From: Gari tellinella
Taxonomy: Eukaryota > Mollusca > Bivalvia > Cardiida > Psammobiidae
Length of the DNA: 64,000 bases
Assembly: GCA_922989275.2 (NCBI GenBank)
Contig: OV277862.1
Location: 66,787,832 to 66,851,831 of the forward strand
Direction: 5' to 3'
Below the pieces are notes generated by a model. It had not been told where the DNA came from. It did not search any database and saw nothing but the letters and a program-made list of their open reading frames with translations. The translations under genes were made by a program, and so were the position numbers. Within the stretch, counting starts at the first letter, position 1, and each line of letters starts with the position of its first letter. Positions 10,265 through 25,200 of the stretch are shown here, piece by piece.

Positions 10265-13200
10265 CTGAAAATGGAAAATATAGAGCTACAGTGTTCCCTC
10301 TCTACAATGGCCCTCCGCACAACGACACCCTCCTTGCAATGACCATTGCTGCTACTCCCCAAACAAGACAATTATATGTCTAAAACTTTCATTTCTGAAA
10401 TATCGTCTGCTTAAAACTATCGTCTGCTGTTTTTCCCAAAGTCACACATTGGACATTTTGACAGAAACAAGAGCGTGTCCCAGTTACACGAATGCCCCCG
10501 ATGATACAGGGAGGGGAATCCAGACTATCAAACGTAAAAGTCAGAGAGCTGAAACTGTAGTGGAGCGCCATTTTGAGGACTTCAAGGGCCATTACTCCAA
10601 ACACAAATGCCCCCAGCCAGCATCATGTTCTGTAATGTAATGCTTATTTGCAAAAGTAGGTCAAAAGTCATGGTCGTAGGGTAAATGAAACATTGGCATG
10701 GTTGGAGAAGTCTTAACACAAGAAACATATAAAGTATGGAAGCTCTAGGCCTACTGGTTCAAATGTAATAGGCGTATAAAGATTTATACAAATAAAGGTC
10801 AAAGGTCAAGGTCACAAGGGCAAAAACGTAGGTATGGTTGGAAAGGTCTTGACACAAGAAATATATAAACAAAATATGAAAGCCTTAGGCCTACTGGTGC
10901 AAATGTTATAGCCATTTAAAGATTTCAACAAAAGTAGGTCAAATGTCAAGGTCACAAGGTCAAAAAGTTTTGTATGGTTAGAAAGGGAAAACACATGTCA
11001 AGTATAAAAGGCCAAGGTGCAAAAATGCAAGTTATATCAAAGGTTAAGGTTTTTGGTTAAAGTTTGATTAAATAGGTCAAAGATCGAGGTCAAGGTCACA
11101 TGGTCAAAGATGTTGGTATGGTTGGAAAGGTCTTGACACAAGAAATATACATACAAAATATTAAAGCCCTGGGCCAACTGGTGCAAATGTTATAGCCATT
11201 TAAAGATTTTTACAAAAGTAGGTCAAATGTCAAGGTCACAAGGTCAAAAAGTTTTGTATGGTTGGAAAGGTCTTGCCATGAAGAATACACATGCCAAGTA
11301 TAAAAGGCACAGGTTCAAAAATGCAAAAGTTATAGCCAATGTTAAGGTTTTTGGTTAAAGTTTGATTAAATAGGTCAAATATCGAGGTCAAGGTCACATG
11401 GTCAAAGATGTTGGTATGGTTGGAAAGGTCTTGACACAAGAAATATACATACAAAATATTAAAGCCCTGGGCCAACTAGTGCAAATGTTATAGCCATTTA
11501 AAGATTTTTACAAAAGTAGGTCAAATGTCAAGATCACAAGGTCAAAAAGTTTTGTATGGTTGGAAAGGTCTTGCCATGAAGAATACACATGCCAAGTATA
11601 AAAGGCACAGCTTCAAAAATGCAAAAGTTATAGCCAATGTTAAGGTTTTTGGTTAAAGTTTGATTAAATAGGTCAAAGGTGAAGGTCAAGGTCACATGGT
11701 CAAAGATGTTGGTATGGTAGGAAAGGTCTTGACACAAAACATATACATACAAAATATTAAAGCCCTATGCTAACTGGTGCAAATGTTATAGCAATTTAAA
11801 GATTTTTACAAAAGAAGGTCAAATGTCAAGGTCAAGGTCAAAAAGTTTTGTATTGTTGGAAAGGTCTTGCCATGAGGAATACACATGCCAAGTATAAAAT
11901 GCCCAGGTGCAAAAATGCAAAAGTTATAGCCAAGATTAAGGTTTTTGGTTAAAGTTTGATTAAATAGGTCAACGGTGAAGGTCAAGGTCACATGGTCAAA
12001 GATGTTGGTATGGTTGGAAAGGTCTTGACACAAGAAATATACATACAGAATATGAAATCCCTGGGCTAACTGGTGCAAATGTTATAGCCATTTTAAGATT
12101 TTTACAAAAGTAGGTCAAATGTCAAGGTCAAGGTCACAAGGTCAAAAAGTTTTGTATGGTTGGAAAGGTCTTGATACAGAAAAGATACATGCCAAGTATA
12201 AAAGGCCTATGTACAAAAATGCAAGAGTTATAGCCAAGGTTAAGGTTTTTGGCACAGACAGACGGACAGACAAACCAACAGACATGACAAAAACTATATG
12301 CCCCATTCTGGGGGCATAAAAAAACATAATGACGAGTGACAAACAGCTTGAATCCAGATCAGCCGCTGCGTTACGCGGCGTCTGATCTGGATTCAAGCTG
12401 TTTGCAACTGTAAGCCAATTTCCCTCCCTATAACAACTCCCTCCGAACAACACACACACTTTTTGCCTCCCATTGGGTGTTGTTGTAGAGAGGAAGGGCT
12501 GTATAAACAGTTAAAAGTTTCAGATTATGGGAGGTAAGTGTCTATTCTGATGTCTGATCTGGGTCTACACTGCTGGCTTACACTATTTGCATAGGACAAC
12601 TGTACTTGTCACAGGCATACCACTGATAAATGATGAGTATACTCGCTGCTAGGGCTTAATGAGTTATGCTTGAAACTTAGCCCAATATAATCAATATATC
12701 TGGAACCCTGGGTCCAAGGTTAGGAAGTGTTTGATTTGAATCTGAGCTCATTCTGAAGTATTTGATTGGTCAGATTTGAGCGAAAGCTCAAATCTGACCA
12801 ATCAAATACTTCAGAATGAACTCAGGCTCAACTCAAACACTTTATAACCTTAGATCCTGGACTTTGAAGAATGTAAGGTTGACTGTATATGTAAACTTGT
12901 CAGTATATTTACCTTGTATGGCCTGTGTGTATGAGGTGACGTCCATCTTAGATACAACAGAGCTGACACCACACCAAAACTCAGCATGATAGAGAATAAA
13001 CTGATGAGCTCAATCATCATAAACAAGCCCCCAGAGAACAGCACCACGAATGACCATAAACTCTGAAAATTGAAACAAAACCTAACTGACTATTATATAC
13101 AGTCACACAGGGCTCTAGACAAGTTGAGTCACACTTGTGTTCACCTATTACTGCATAAATACACATTTTTACGCCTGTCCTTTATTCCTCCATTGAAGAA

Positions 13201-16200
13201 AACAGTATCAATTTATACAGTAGTGAATATGCACAATAAGGAAGTTTTCCTTATTCTATCAGATAGTAGCTTAAAGCAGACTGAAAGCAAAGCAGAATGT
13301 GCATTAAGGCACGGCTGCCTAATTTTCAGCCTGCTTTAACACTTTGAACCCTTGTCCCGCATTTAGGTATCCTTATCAAACAGTATACATGTGAAAAGTG
13401 CACTTGTCCTATGCAAACAGTGAAAACCCAGATCAGAGGGCTCCTTACGGAGCCCTCTGATCTGGGTCTTCACTGTTTGTCATAATGCAAAACATTGACA
13501 AAAACAACCCTTAAAAGTCAGAAATGGACTATACTTAAATGGAAACTGGAATAGTCCATTTAAAGTTTCAGGAAGCAAAGAGTTAAGGGATTGCCTATCT
13601 TCAAACAGGATACCCACACATCAACAGTAGAATTCCCTGACTTTTCCCAAACCCATTCCCAAATTTCTCTGACCAAAATTATTGTTATTTCCTGAGCTCA
13701 ATTGGACAGCTAATGACCATGAATAATAAACGTTGGCCTTGAACCTCTCCGTCATGCCACCCTTACCACCTTCATTAGAGTACATGACTGTATATGATTT
13801 TCAATTTACAAGTGTACTGTTGAAGAAAAGATTATATAACTGAACATGGAAAATGACCATACTCTCTGTTAGCCATGTTTTTGATGGATCAAAAGTCTTT
13901 GAACAACTTTGGAAGTCTATCAATTTAGAAACATTTTGGTGCAAACCAAATTGAAATCAGAGCAGTAGTTTGGGGAGAAGAAGTATTTATGAAACTACCC
14001 AGAATTCCAGGTAGACTGGTCCATGTTTTGGTATAGACTAAAATGATCCACAAGGGAACCTAATAACATACAAGAGTTACTTAGTGTTGAAAGATTTAAT
14101 GTCCCTCCACTATGGTGGCCAGGGCATCAAAATATTGGAAAAGTTTAGTTTAAACCCTTTTATCAGGAGCTCTGAGTTAAAGAAAAATTGGGAACAACAA
14201 GAGCGTGTCCCAGTTACACGAATGCCCCCGATGATACAGGGAGGGGATTCCAGACTATCAAATGTAAAATGTACAAGTTAGAGAGCAGAAACTGTCATGG
14301 AGCGCCATAAAAGCGCCATTTTGAGGAATTCAAGGGCCATTACTCCAAAGAGCCTAGCATAAATTGGCGCCGCTGGTTATCCAACTTGGTCTCCATTTTA
14401 TGTCAACAAACATTTTCAGAAAGTTTGGTGAAGATCAGATGAAAAGCAATGTGTTTGTGAAACACAAATGCCCCCAGCCAGCGTCATGTTCTGTAATGTA
14501 ATGCTTATTTGCAAAAGTAGGCCAAAGTCATGGTCGCATGGTAAATGAAACATTGGCATGGTTGAACAAGTCTTAACACAAGAAACATACAATGTACATG
14601 TACATACAAAGTATGGAAGCTCTAGGCCTACTGGTTCAAATGTTATAGGCATATAAAGATTTATACAAAAGCCGGTCAAAGGTCAAGGTCACAAGGGCAA
14701 AAGCGTAGGTATGGTTGGAAAGGTCTTGACACAAGAAATACATAAACAAAATATGAAAGCCGTAGGCCTACTGGGGCAAATGTTATAGCCATTTAAAGAT
14801 TTTAACAAAAGTAGGTCAAATGTCAAGGTCACAATGTCAAAAAGTTTTGTATGATTGGAAAGGTCTTGCCACAGGGAAGACACCTGCCAAGTATAAAAGT
14901 CCCAGGTGCAAAAATGCAAAAGTTATATCCAAGGTTAAGGTTTTTGGTTAAAGTTTGATAAAATAGATCAAAGGTCAAGGTCACATTGTCTAATACGTTG
15001 GTATGGTTGGAAAGGTCTTGCCACAGGGAAGACACCTGCCAAGTATAAAAGTCCCAGGTGCAAAAATGCAAAAGTTATATCCAAGGTTAAGGTTTTTGGT
15101 TAAAGTTTGATTAAATAGGTCAAAGGTCAAGGTCACATGGTCAAAGATGTTGGTATGGTTGGAAAGGTCTTGACAAAAGAAATATGCATACAAAATATGA
15201 AAGCCCTGGGCCTACTGGTGCAAATGTTATAGCCATTTAAAGAATTTTACAAAAGTAGGTCAAATGTCAAGGTCAAGGTCACAAGGTCAAAAAGTTTTAT
15301 ATGGTTGGAAAGGACTTGCCATGAGGAATACACATGCCAAGTATAAAAGGCCCAGGTTTAATCAAAGTGCTGAAAGCACTGAGAGATCCGCGATTAGTGA
15401 AATTATCTAGTTTAATTGAACGTATTGAAGATTTTACACCTATTAAGTGCACTTAAAGCAATCAGTAAGTATAAACAAGTACACTATCTTTGCCGGCCTT
15501 GTTGTAATTATTTGCCAATTTGATACTTAACAAGTATTGGAAGTTTCAAATAAACAGTAACCTGTCTTGTTGTAACTAGTTATCATTTGATATTTAACAA
15601 GAATGCAAGGTTTGAAGTTATTACCTTTCATAGTTTTAAGATATTTAAATTTTACAAAATTTATGTAAATATAACAAGGGCGATAACTCAGGAATGACAA
15701 GTCTCAGTGTGGCCTGTTTTGTTTGGAATGAGCTTGCCGTTTGATACTGAAAAAGATCATATGTTATATTGATTTTAATCGATTGATTAGTGTTTTATGG
15801 CCCATCGACACCAATGGTCATTTAGAGCCGAAAAATATTGATGGTAGAAAAAAAATCAGAACTGAAAATCAATTTTCAACTTCATTTTATTTTATAGTCA
15901 AATGGCATATTGAGGACTTATTTCTAAATTAAGAAATGATCACATGATCAAAGAGTTATGGCCAGCTATGATGAGTTATCTCCCTTCCTATTCACTTGAA
16001 ATAATATAGGATGGGTTATCTCCCATTTCACCCGATTTTACCTCTAAATGACCTTGACCTTTGCCAGACATGACCCAAGTTGTACTGACCTCAAGAGCTT
16101 CTTGAGGTCAGTACACACGCCAGATATAAAGTCTCTATTCACTGTTGTTCAAAAGTTACGACCAAGGTAAAAGTTGTGTACAGACAAACAGACAGATCAA

Positions 16201-19200
16201 AAACGATTTGCCCCCGACTAAGTCGTGCGGGGCATAAAAATGAAATCGAAATAGATTTATGCTGTGTGGGCAAAACTTGCATTATGTTGCAGTATAAGTA
16301 ATTTAATTTATTGTAATGAGATGTCAGTGGTGCACATGAGGTAGTTCAAAGCAAGATAAAAGTTAAGCAAAAAGCTCTGGCAGGAGCTCCCTGCAAAAAG
16401 TTACTTTCATCTTACTTTAAGCAGTCAGTGTTTTGACATAATGTAGTTCACTCACTGTTGGATATAGGAGAATTGCACTTTTGGCTATGGAGGAAAGGGG
16501 TAAAGCAATGCGAAAGTAATCAGAAAGCACCTAAGGAGCTTTCTGCTTTACTTTTATCTAAATAATCTTGCATAATGCAGCCACTTGACAAGTTGTCCTG
16601 TAAACCAACAATTGGACCTCATGTAGTGGTTGTAATAGATGTGCTTTACTGTAAATGAAACTATTGTTGGCATCGAGATTCAAAATAAGCATCAGAGAGT
16701 GAAATGTCGCATACAAAAAGAACGAGAGCACCGCAAACGGTACATTATACTCCCACTGGCAAAGAAATATATAGTTTTATCAAATTTCATTTTAATTTGT
16801 AGACACTTAGAGCTCTGAGAGCATAAACAATACTGAAATAGAGCATTTTCTAGCATATCTGAATACACCAAGGGCAGATAACTCTTGGCACAATGATCCG
16901 ATTTCAATAATAATTAACCCTTTAATGAACTTATACTTCTATAATTATACTATGGGCAAACATAATCAAAATCCATTCAAAACTGTAGTTGCTAAGTGTG
17001 TTAACACTGTCAAATAAGCCTTTTATAACATATTTGAGTACACCATGGACAGACAACTCTGTAATAAAATATCAAATAAATCTCAAACTTTACTCAGCTT
17101 CAGATCTTGATGCATAAAATCTCTCTTCATTAATATCCTTGAAATAGTTTTCCAAGAAAACTCTGGACAAGCTCTTTATAGCATATTTGAGTACATCAAG
17201 GGCAAATTACTCTGTAAAGAAAAGTTGAATGAACCTCAAACTTGACTCAGCTTTTGATATTGATGCACATAACACATGTGTGAAGTTTCATTAATATCCC
17301 TCCAATAGTTTCCCCAGAAACCTCCGGACAAGCTTTTTATAGCATATTTGAGTACATCAAGGGCAGATAATTCTGTAACAAAAATTCAAATGAACCTAAA
17401 ATTCGACTCAGCTTTAGATCTTGATGCATATAACATTTATGTGAAGTTTCATTAATATCCCTCCAAAAGTTTTCCCAGAAATCTCCGGACAAACAAAATG
17501 TTGACGGACGAACAAACGAACAGACAGGGCCGCGCCAATATACAACCACCTTTAGAGGTGGGCGTATAAAACATGATCTTGTTAAAATTAAGGTTATCTC
17601 GGGCTTTCAATTCTGATTTTATTTACTCACACTTATACTGTATCAAGATATTATGAATTATCTATAAACACAACAGGAAAAATATGTAATTTATATTTAA
17701 TTTGCTTTTTTTCCTATTTCATCAGTTCTGATAATACACAGCAGTTAAAAATACCAACAACAGTGAACACTATAAAGTTGTAAACCTTACGTTTCAATTT
17801 AACAGCTTTTTGAGAAACTATATTAAAATCATTAGTTAAAAATCACAGCATAATTTTCTTTCAAATAAATAACATGGATTCAGGGCTCCGCATAAGGGAA
17901 GTACTTCAAGAACTTAAATCTTTATGTCTGCATTAAACCATATGGTGCGACTGTTCATTAGAATTGGTTCAAAGAGACAATTCTAAAGATAAGTTTAACC
18001 ACACCATAGGATTTGGTGCTGACATGGAATTTCCATCCAATTGAACATATCCATCGCTCTAATCAGTTCATATATTTATTACTCAAATTCAGCACATAAT
18101 TATGTTGTTCGCCCTTGAAAAAAGTCAGTTTTAATTTGCATCATAGTCTCTGACTCTGTTTATGAAAGTCCATCTTGGATAGGAAACTGCTGGATGTCAT
18201 GTTTACTGCTCGTCCTACATTGTTTACCACTTCAGGCAGGGAAACATTCCAAAAATTGCACTGGTTATGAAACACCACACAGGCTATGATGATTCTGCAA
18301 TAGATAGTACAAACATAATTGATTGTTATCATATGCATAAGGCTTTCTACAGGCCTGAAACATCTCAGGACTTTTGTGTTGTTTTTTTCTTTTATAATTT
18401 TTGTACCACTTAACATATTGACCAAATAGCAGATTTTATTCCACAAAATGACACTAGTGGTCTCTCACAAGTTCCTGCTTTAGCAAAGTTACTTGTGCAA
18501 AAGCAGGAGATTATGTTGAAGATTCTTCAACTATTCTTTATAAAGCGTAAGCTGAATTTTGGAGGCAATGTTAAGTTTTATTTGGCGTTATGGAAACATG
18601 TGATCAATAAGGCATGGTTGTGGCTTATTTGTACTTTCCCATGAATTTTTCAGCATGTCTGGTATATGTATTCAATCAATGGAGTTAAAGTTCTAAAATA
18701 GAATGATTATAAATTAATGTTGACGTAGTTCTACTCATACAGGGTTTCAGATAACTGAAAAGTAAAATTCTTTATGTCTACATTAAACCCAGTGGTGTGA
18801 CTACTTATTAGAATCCTGTTTTCAAGACAATTCTAATGAATGGTAACACCATAGGCGTTGGTGCTGACGTGAAGAAAAGCTGCATTTGGTCTCATTACTC
18901 CAACTTATGTGGAGCCCTGACTCGTAATTATATATCGGATTTCATGGACTGAAATGAAAATAATTATACTGTTAGTGTCAGGACTGTACACATTACTGTC
19001 TTATTATTTTTCAATCTAAAGACACAAACATATAGTGATTGCCTTTAACTTGTCTTTTAAATGTTTTCTTTCAATTATTTACTATATACTGTACTTTGTA
19101 GGCTCTCTAAATCATAACATAACATACGAAACTATTTTGCATTTTAAGGAGACTCAGCTTTTAAAGGCCAAATACGCAAAATGTAACATTGGCCATAAGT

Positions 19201-22200
19201 CCTTAACTTTGTGACTACATGTGATAGAGACTTCATTTTGGCATGTGCACTTAAGAATCTCTTGAGAACAGTACAACTTTGGTTAAACAGACAAATGTCA
19301 AGGCCATGTAGATGTCAACTAAAGGTCAAATAGGATGAACTTGACACAGGCCACGACTTTGCAACTACATTTGATAGATGCTTAATATTTTGCATGTGGG
19401 TCTACACTGTTTGCCAAGGTAGTTTGTATCTGGTTCAAGTACTTGAAGGTACAGCCCTTAACATGTAGTATCTATTACACATAGTCTACACAAAATAGCT
19501 ACATGCTCAGTATTGTATGATAAATTAAAAATCTATTTTACCTAACAGAATAAGAATCTGAGTGTCAAACAGAGTAGATTGAGATCAGGCCCCGCATAAG
19601 TGGTGCCTTATCTGTATCAAAACTGTTCCAGATGAGTAGCATGTTTTTTCACCATGTTGCTATTTCAACAAGAGGGCCTGAACTTCTGAAGGCCCTGATA
19701 TCGCTCACCATTTGTAATGAAGCCTGAAAGCTTTACCTTTGAATTTCACCCATTTTATTCTAAATCCAATCAAGTTTGTCGACCTACTGTAGTATAGTAG
19801 AGTACATCAAAGGCATATAACTAGAGCCTAAACAATACTGAAATGAAGCCTTTTTCTAGCATTTCAAACTATATCAAGGGCAGGTAACTATTGCCACAAT
19901 GATTACATTTCAACAATAATTGCACTCCTTCGAGAACGTATAGCTACATCCTTTGTGTACAAGTATAATCAAAATCCATTGAAAACTCTAGTTGCAAGAG
20001 TGTAAACGCTGTAAAATATGGCATTGTCAGCAATTCAAAGGTACATATCTCTTGATCTATTTGTCTGATTCCAACCATAATCACCCTTTTTCGAACTTCT
20101 ATGGTCATATACAATCTGGGCAAGTTTGAGAGAGCTTGGATAAATATTGTGGCCTCTAGAGCATAAACACAAATATATCATTTTCAGCAATTCAAAGGTA
20201 GATAACTATTGACCTATTGATCCGATTACAACAATAATTGAACTCATCTGAAGTCTTATGGTAATATACAATCTGAGAAAATTTGAGATAGATTGGATAA
20301 AATTTGTGGCATCAAGAGTGTAAACATCGTTAAATATGGCATTTTCAGCAATTCAAAGGTAGATTACTCTCGTCCTATACGTCTGATTTCAACCATTATC
20401 AAACTCATCTGAACTCTTATAGTCATCTACAATCTGAGAAAATTTGAGATAGATTGGATAAAATTTTTGAACTCTAGAATGTAAACACTGTTAAATATGG
20501 CATTTTCAGCATTTCAAAGGTAGATAACTCTTGATCTATTCATCGGATTTCAACCAAAATCGCACTCATCTGGACTCTTATGGTCATATACAATATGGGC
20601 AAGTTTTAGAAAGATTGGATAAATACTGTGGCCTCTAGAGTGTAAACACTGTTAAATATTGCATTTTCAGCAATTCAAAGGTCGTTAACTCTTGGTCTAT
20701 TTGTCCGATTTCAACAAAAATCGAACTCATCCGAACTCTTATGTTCATATACAATCTGGGCAAGTTTACGATAGATTTGATAAAAACTGTGGCCTCTAGA
20801 GTGTAAACACTGTTAAATATGGCATTTTCAGCAGTTCAAAGGTAGATAACTCATGATCTATTAGTCCGATTCCAACCATAACCAAACTCATCCGAACTCT
20901 TATGGCAATATACCATCTGAGCAAGTTTGAGAAAGATTGGATAAATATTGTGGCCTCTCGAGTGTAAACACTAAAATAGTTGACGACGGATGACGGACGA
21001 CACACGATGGATGATGGACGCCGGACATTCAAGGATTGCAAAAGCTCACCCTGAGCTAGCAGCTAACAAAGGCTAACCTCAGCTGACTGGTGTATAAGTT
21101 TTAACTTTTTCTAAATTTATGTAGTTTTTTAAAGAAAGAAGCAATAATTTACCTTATAGTATGGCTGTTGAATTCCCCTTGAAAGGTCTGGTACCATGTT
21201 AGTGTGATGTTACCATGCCCTTCATCACAATCAATGAGATTAGATGAAATCAGCTGTCCTGAAATCATCTTCATCTCTTCATCCCTCATCATCCATCGGT
21301 GCTTACTGCTAAATGACCCATTTAGTGCTGTGGTGCCATACAATCTGACTCATCCATGGGATCCATCCATACCATGTTACCATTTCCCCTGTTGAAATAC
21401 ATGTAGTTAAAAAATATGTGTAAGTTTTCACAATAAACAACCAATATAAATCAAAGAGTGAAGGTCTTGAGAGTTGCCAAGGATGAGGTTTTGCAATTCA
21501 GTAAACCACTCTGTAGCCACAACTGAGGCTACAGTAATCATTTATTGTATAAGGCAGGTGGTCACTTAAAGAAAGATGAAAGTAAAGCAGAGAGCATTTA
21601 AATATGTTTTCTGCTTTTAATTGTTTCACTGTGCTGTAAGTTGTCAGCTATTTTTGTTCCATCAATAAGTATTGTTTAGTCCTGGTTACAGAGGGGTATA
21701 CATCAAATGATTAAGCAGAATTCAATTTAAGGTACATTTTGCACCGAGATGGATCTACTGCTCGATTCACAGGGGTAAAGAATTTGAAATGTAGCCAGTG
21801 TCAAATTCCATCTTTAAAAGGCAGTTGAATTGCATTTAATTCTTTCATGAATGATGAGAATATTTTAAGATAGATCTATTATTTTTATTCTGTAATTTGT
21901 TGATTACATGTACCTGCATGTGTACTCAACTGAGAAGGCTTTTGAGCTTGAGTACAAGTTGGGTAATGTCAGACAAAGGTCACGGTTTTTAAGAGACCTG
22001 TCACATAAGGGGGCATAGCGTTTTGCAAACAAATCTTGTTTTCATTTAATTTACTTAACTTAACAAAAATAGAAACTTTACATACTTTAGAGCCGGTTTA
22101 AGCGATGTTTAAATGAGGTACTATACGTGTCATAAAATATACGCACATTTCACAATTGAGTTATCGATAAAGACCATAAAGAGCCACACTCTCGCTAATT

Positions 22201-25200
22201 TGTACTGTGCACAAAGTAGCACGCTTTCCACTTCCAGTATTTAACACTGACGGCGAGTTGACCTAGTCAGGTTTTTTGAAAGTTTATTTAATGCAGCACG
22301 GCACACACAGACTTTAGCCAAACACCGAAAAAACAAACTTGTAAACACCTGCGTTTCAAAAATGAGATGCCACAGTTTTATGACAAGAGGGCCTGAAGGC
22401 CCTGATATCGCTCACCATTTGTAATGAAGCCTGATAGCTTTACCTTTGAATTTCACCCGTTTTATTCTAAATCCAGTCAAATTTGTCGACCTACTCTAGT
22501 ATAAGAGAGTACATCAAAGGCAGATAACTAGAGCCTAAACAATACTGAAATGAAGCCTTTGTGACAGAGTTATAGATATGAAAATTATATTTCAAAAATT
22601 TATTAATATCAAAATGAGAAAAGATTATTTAGATCAAAAAGTTATGTGTATGAATTATGGTGTTAATTAGACCAGAGCCATTAGGTGGCCAGAATTCATT
22701 AAGTATTTATAGGAACTTCTGGGTAGAGAGAGAATAATTGTAGAACCCAGACATTATCTTAGCGGGTCACTGTAGAGTCACAGGGCACTCCAGCTTGAAT
22801 CAAATGACTACCTGTAGATGCTAATTACTGGCACCTGGAGATAGGTCTTTGATGTATAGAACTGGGACAAATAGACAAATGAAAGTTGATTGGTCAATAC
22901 ACTTAATTAATGGGTGTGGCTTGTTATAGTTGGTGTTGGTGAGGTGTTTCGAATATAGGAAATCAGTAGAGTTGAGTTAAGTTTTAAGTTCAGGTCGATT
23001 TGGATAAGTTAGGAGATATTAACTTTAGGCAAGAGATACAGTTTAGGCACTTTAGAAAGTAGTCACTAACACTTGAAAGTCGAATTTGAATTATTATAAA
23101 GAAAGTAAAGGAAATCAACTCTCACCAATGCCAAGCGAGTGATATGACATTATTATTACCATTTAGAGATAAGTTGAAGGAATATTGATTATAGAAATTA
23201 TTAAAAGTGAAAGAAAACTGATGACTTTATGATTTAAAAGAAACACCCCGGTGATAAAATGGTGTTAGAATCCGTTGTAATGTAAAGTGTTAGTGACAAA
23301 AAGGAAACAAACATTGAAAACTTTAAAACTGGATTTTATTTTTGAGAACTGAAATTGTGGAAAAGTTGAAAAACTGGAAAATACTGAATTGAAGATGCAA
23401 AACTTTGTAGAAGCAACAAAAAGTGAAAGGAACTAAAGAAACACAAGAGACAAAAACTATGAAATTCAAGAAGTGATGAAAGATAAGTAAACAAAAACTG
23501 AAATAAAAAGAAAAATGAAGCAAGAAGTGTACGGAGGAGGAGTTAGGTCTTTCAACAGTAGACCTATGTTGAGAGCTTCTGGCGTAACCAGACAGAAGCT
23601 GATCAGCAGAAACCAAGGTGAAGGTGAAGAGACTGGAAGCGAAGACCATGAAGAGGGCGATGGAAACGACCAGGCGGACAATTTCGGGAGCGATGACAAT
23701 GTAGAGGGCCATAGAGTCGATCCGAGGACGTTTGCGTGAATGAAGTAGAAAGACGAGGTAGAGATGGCTGGAATGAGGCTGGCCATGTGATGACAAGAAA
23801 GACACTCGGACACATGTTATATGGTGTGATATCTGAAAATGTGAAATTAGGACCTCAAAGTGAAGAAATAATGAAATAGAAATTTGAAATAAGATAAGTT
23901 AACAAGTTGTGACACCTAGGACAAAGTGAGTAAATGTTTTAGAATAGGACTATGGATGTGAATTATGATGGAGTCGGTAATGTAGAACAACTTTATTTCT
24001 TTGATTGATGTATGTTACTTATTCCACATCATAGTTACATATTTCACTTATTTTCTTCATGTTATACACTTATCTATTTAAATATTTGAATACTGCTTAT
24101 AATAATGATTGATTTTAATGTGTTTTATAACATGCCCTATATTAGAGACAGATACTGTAACTACATTGTATTTGAACTTTGATTTTGTTGAATTTGATTT
24201 ACGTTTGTAAATAGTGAATTAAGGAATGAGAGACATGTGATTGAGAAGATGAGATTATAATTAGTTGAATACATGCATGAGTTTAAGGATAAAGTATGTT
24301 AATGCAAATTTTTAGATTAGTGACTGAGGCGCAGTTCTATATGGTTTGCAATTGAATATTATCCTAAGCTGAAAAAGCCTGAAATGTTATAATTGAGAGA
24401 AGCAAGAATCACAAGGTGTTGCAAAATTAAAATGAATATTGCATTAAATGTAAATTGTTAAGAAAATGCATGAGAAAGAAGGAAGTAGATTTTGATGAAG
24501 AGATTGAAGAGACCCTAAGCACTTACAAGGTCGCTGTTAAACGTATTTATCTATATGAGACGCAGTGGATGCGAAAAATTAACAAAATAGCTCTAAGTTT
24601 TTATTTTGTTGTATGTAACAGACTTGCTAGTTGACTAGGTACATTAGTTCACCTCATGGTAGGTTTAGGACATTGAAATATCATTTGTTATAACTAGAAG
24701 TAAGGGACCACATGACTGAGTGCATGAAGAGTACAAAACATGTTACATGTATAGAGACGAAAGCTAGAGATAGAAGTTAACTTTGCATGAAATGAAGAAT
24801 CAGAATAGATTTGTTCTCCAGATTTGTATAGACCGACAGCCTGGTGCATGATGTAAGAAGGGTTAAGAAATATACTATTAAATAGCTGCACATTATTCAA
24901 TTGTATGAGATATAGAGAAGTAATGAACAAACTTGATGTAAGAAGTAGAAGAAGTAAGAGAATAAGGTATACCTACCACAGCACTTACCTGAAGCATTGT
25001 GTTAAATGAATAAGTTAGATTTTACTTATTGAAATGTTTTGTATTGGTATAATTTCAAAATTATAGCCTATAGGTAATATTCGGACATATATGGGGGGTT
25101 GGGAAAAGATACTGGCATTTGCAATAGAAACTAGAGTTTAACTTTTTGTATTTTCAACGATTGTTATCTGAGTTATTAGGCATCATGTGGGGCTCTGTTT

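Noticed and set aside
11236..12078. Series of similar minus-strand frames (70-90 codons)
   Set aside because: They repeat with the 290-bp core units of H1 and share the same sequence; they are by-products of tandem repetition, not a protein family. The same holds for 14689-15193 and 34888-35127.
23323..23813. Overlapping minus-strand frames of 160 and 115 codons
   Set aside because: They are antisense to the purine-rich interior of the LTR element, are biased to F, S and L, and two frames are open at once, which is typical of low-complexity sequence. No domain is recognised.
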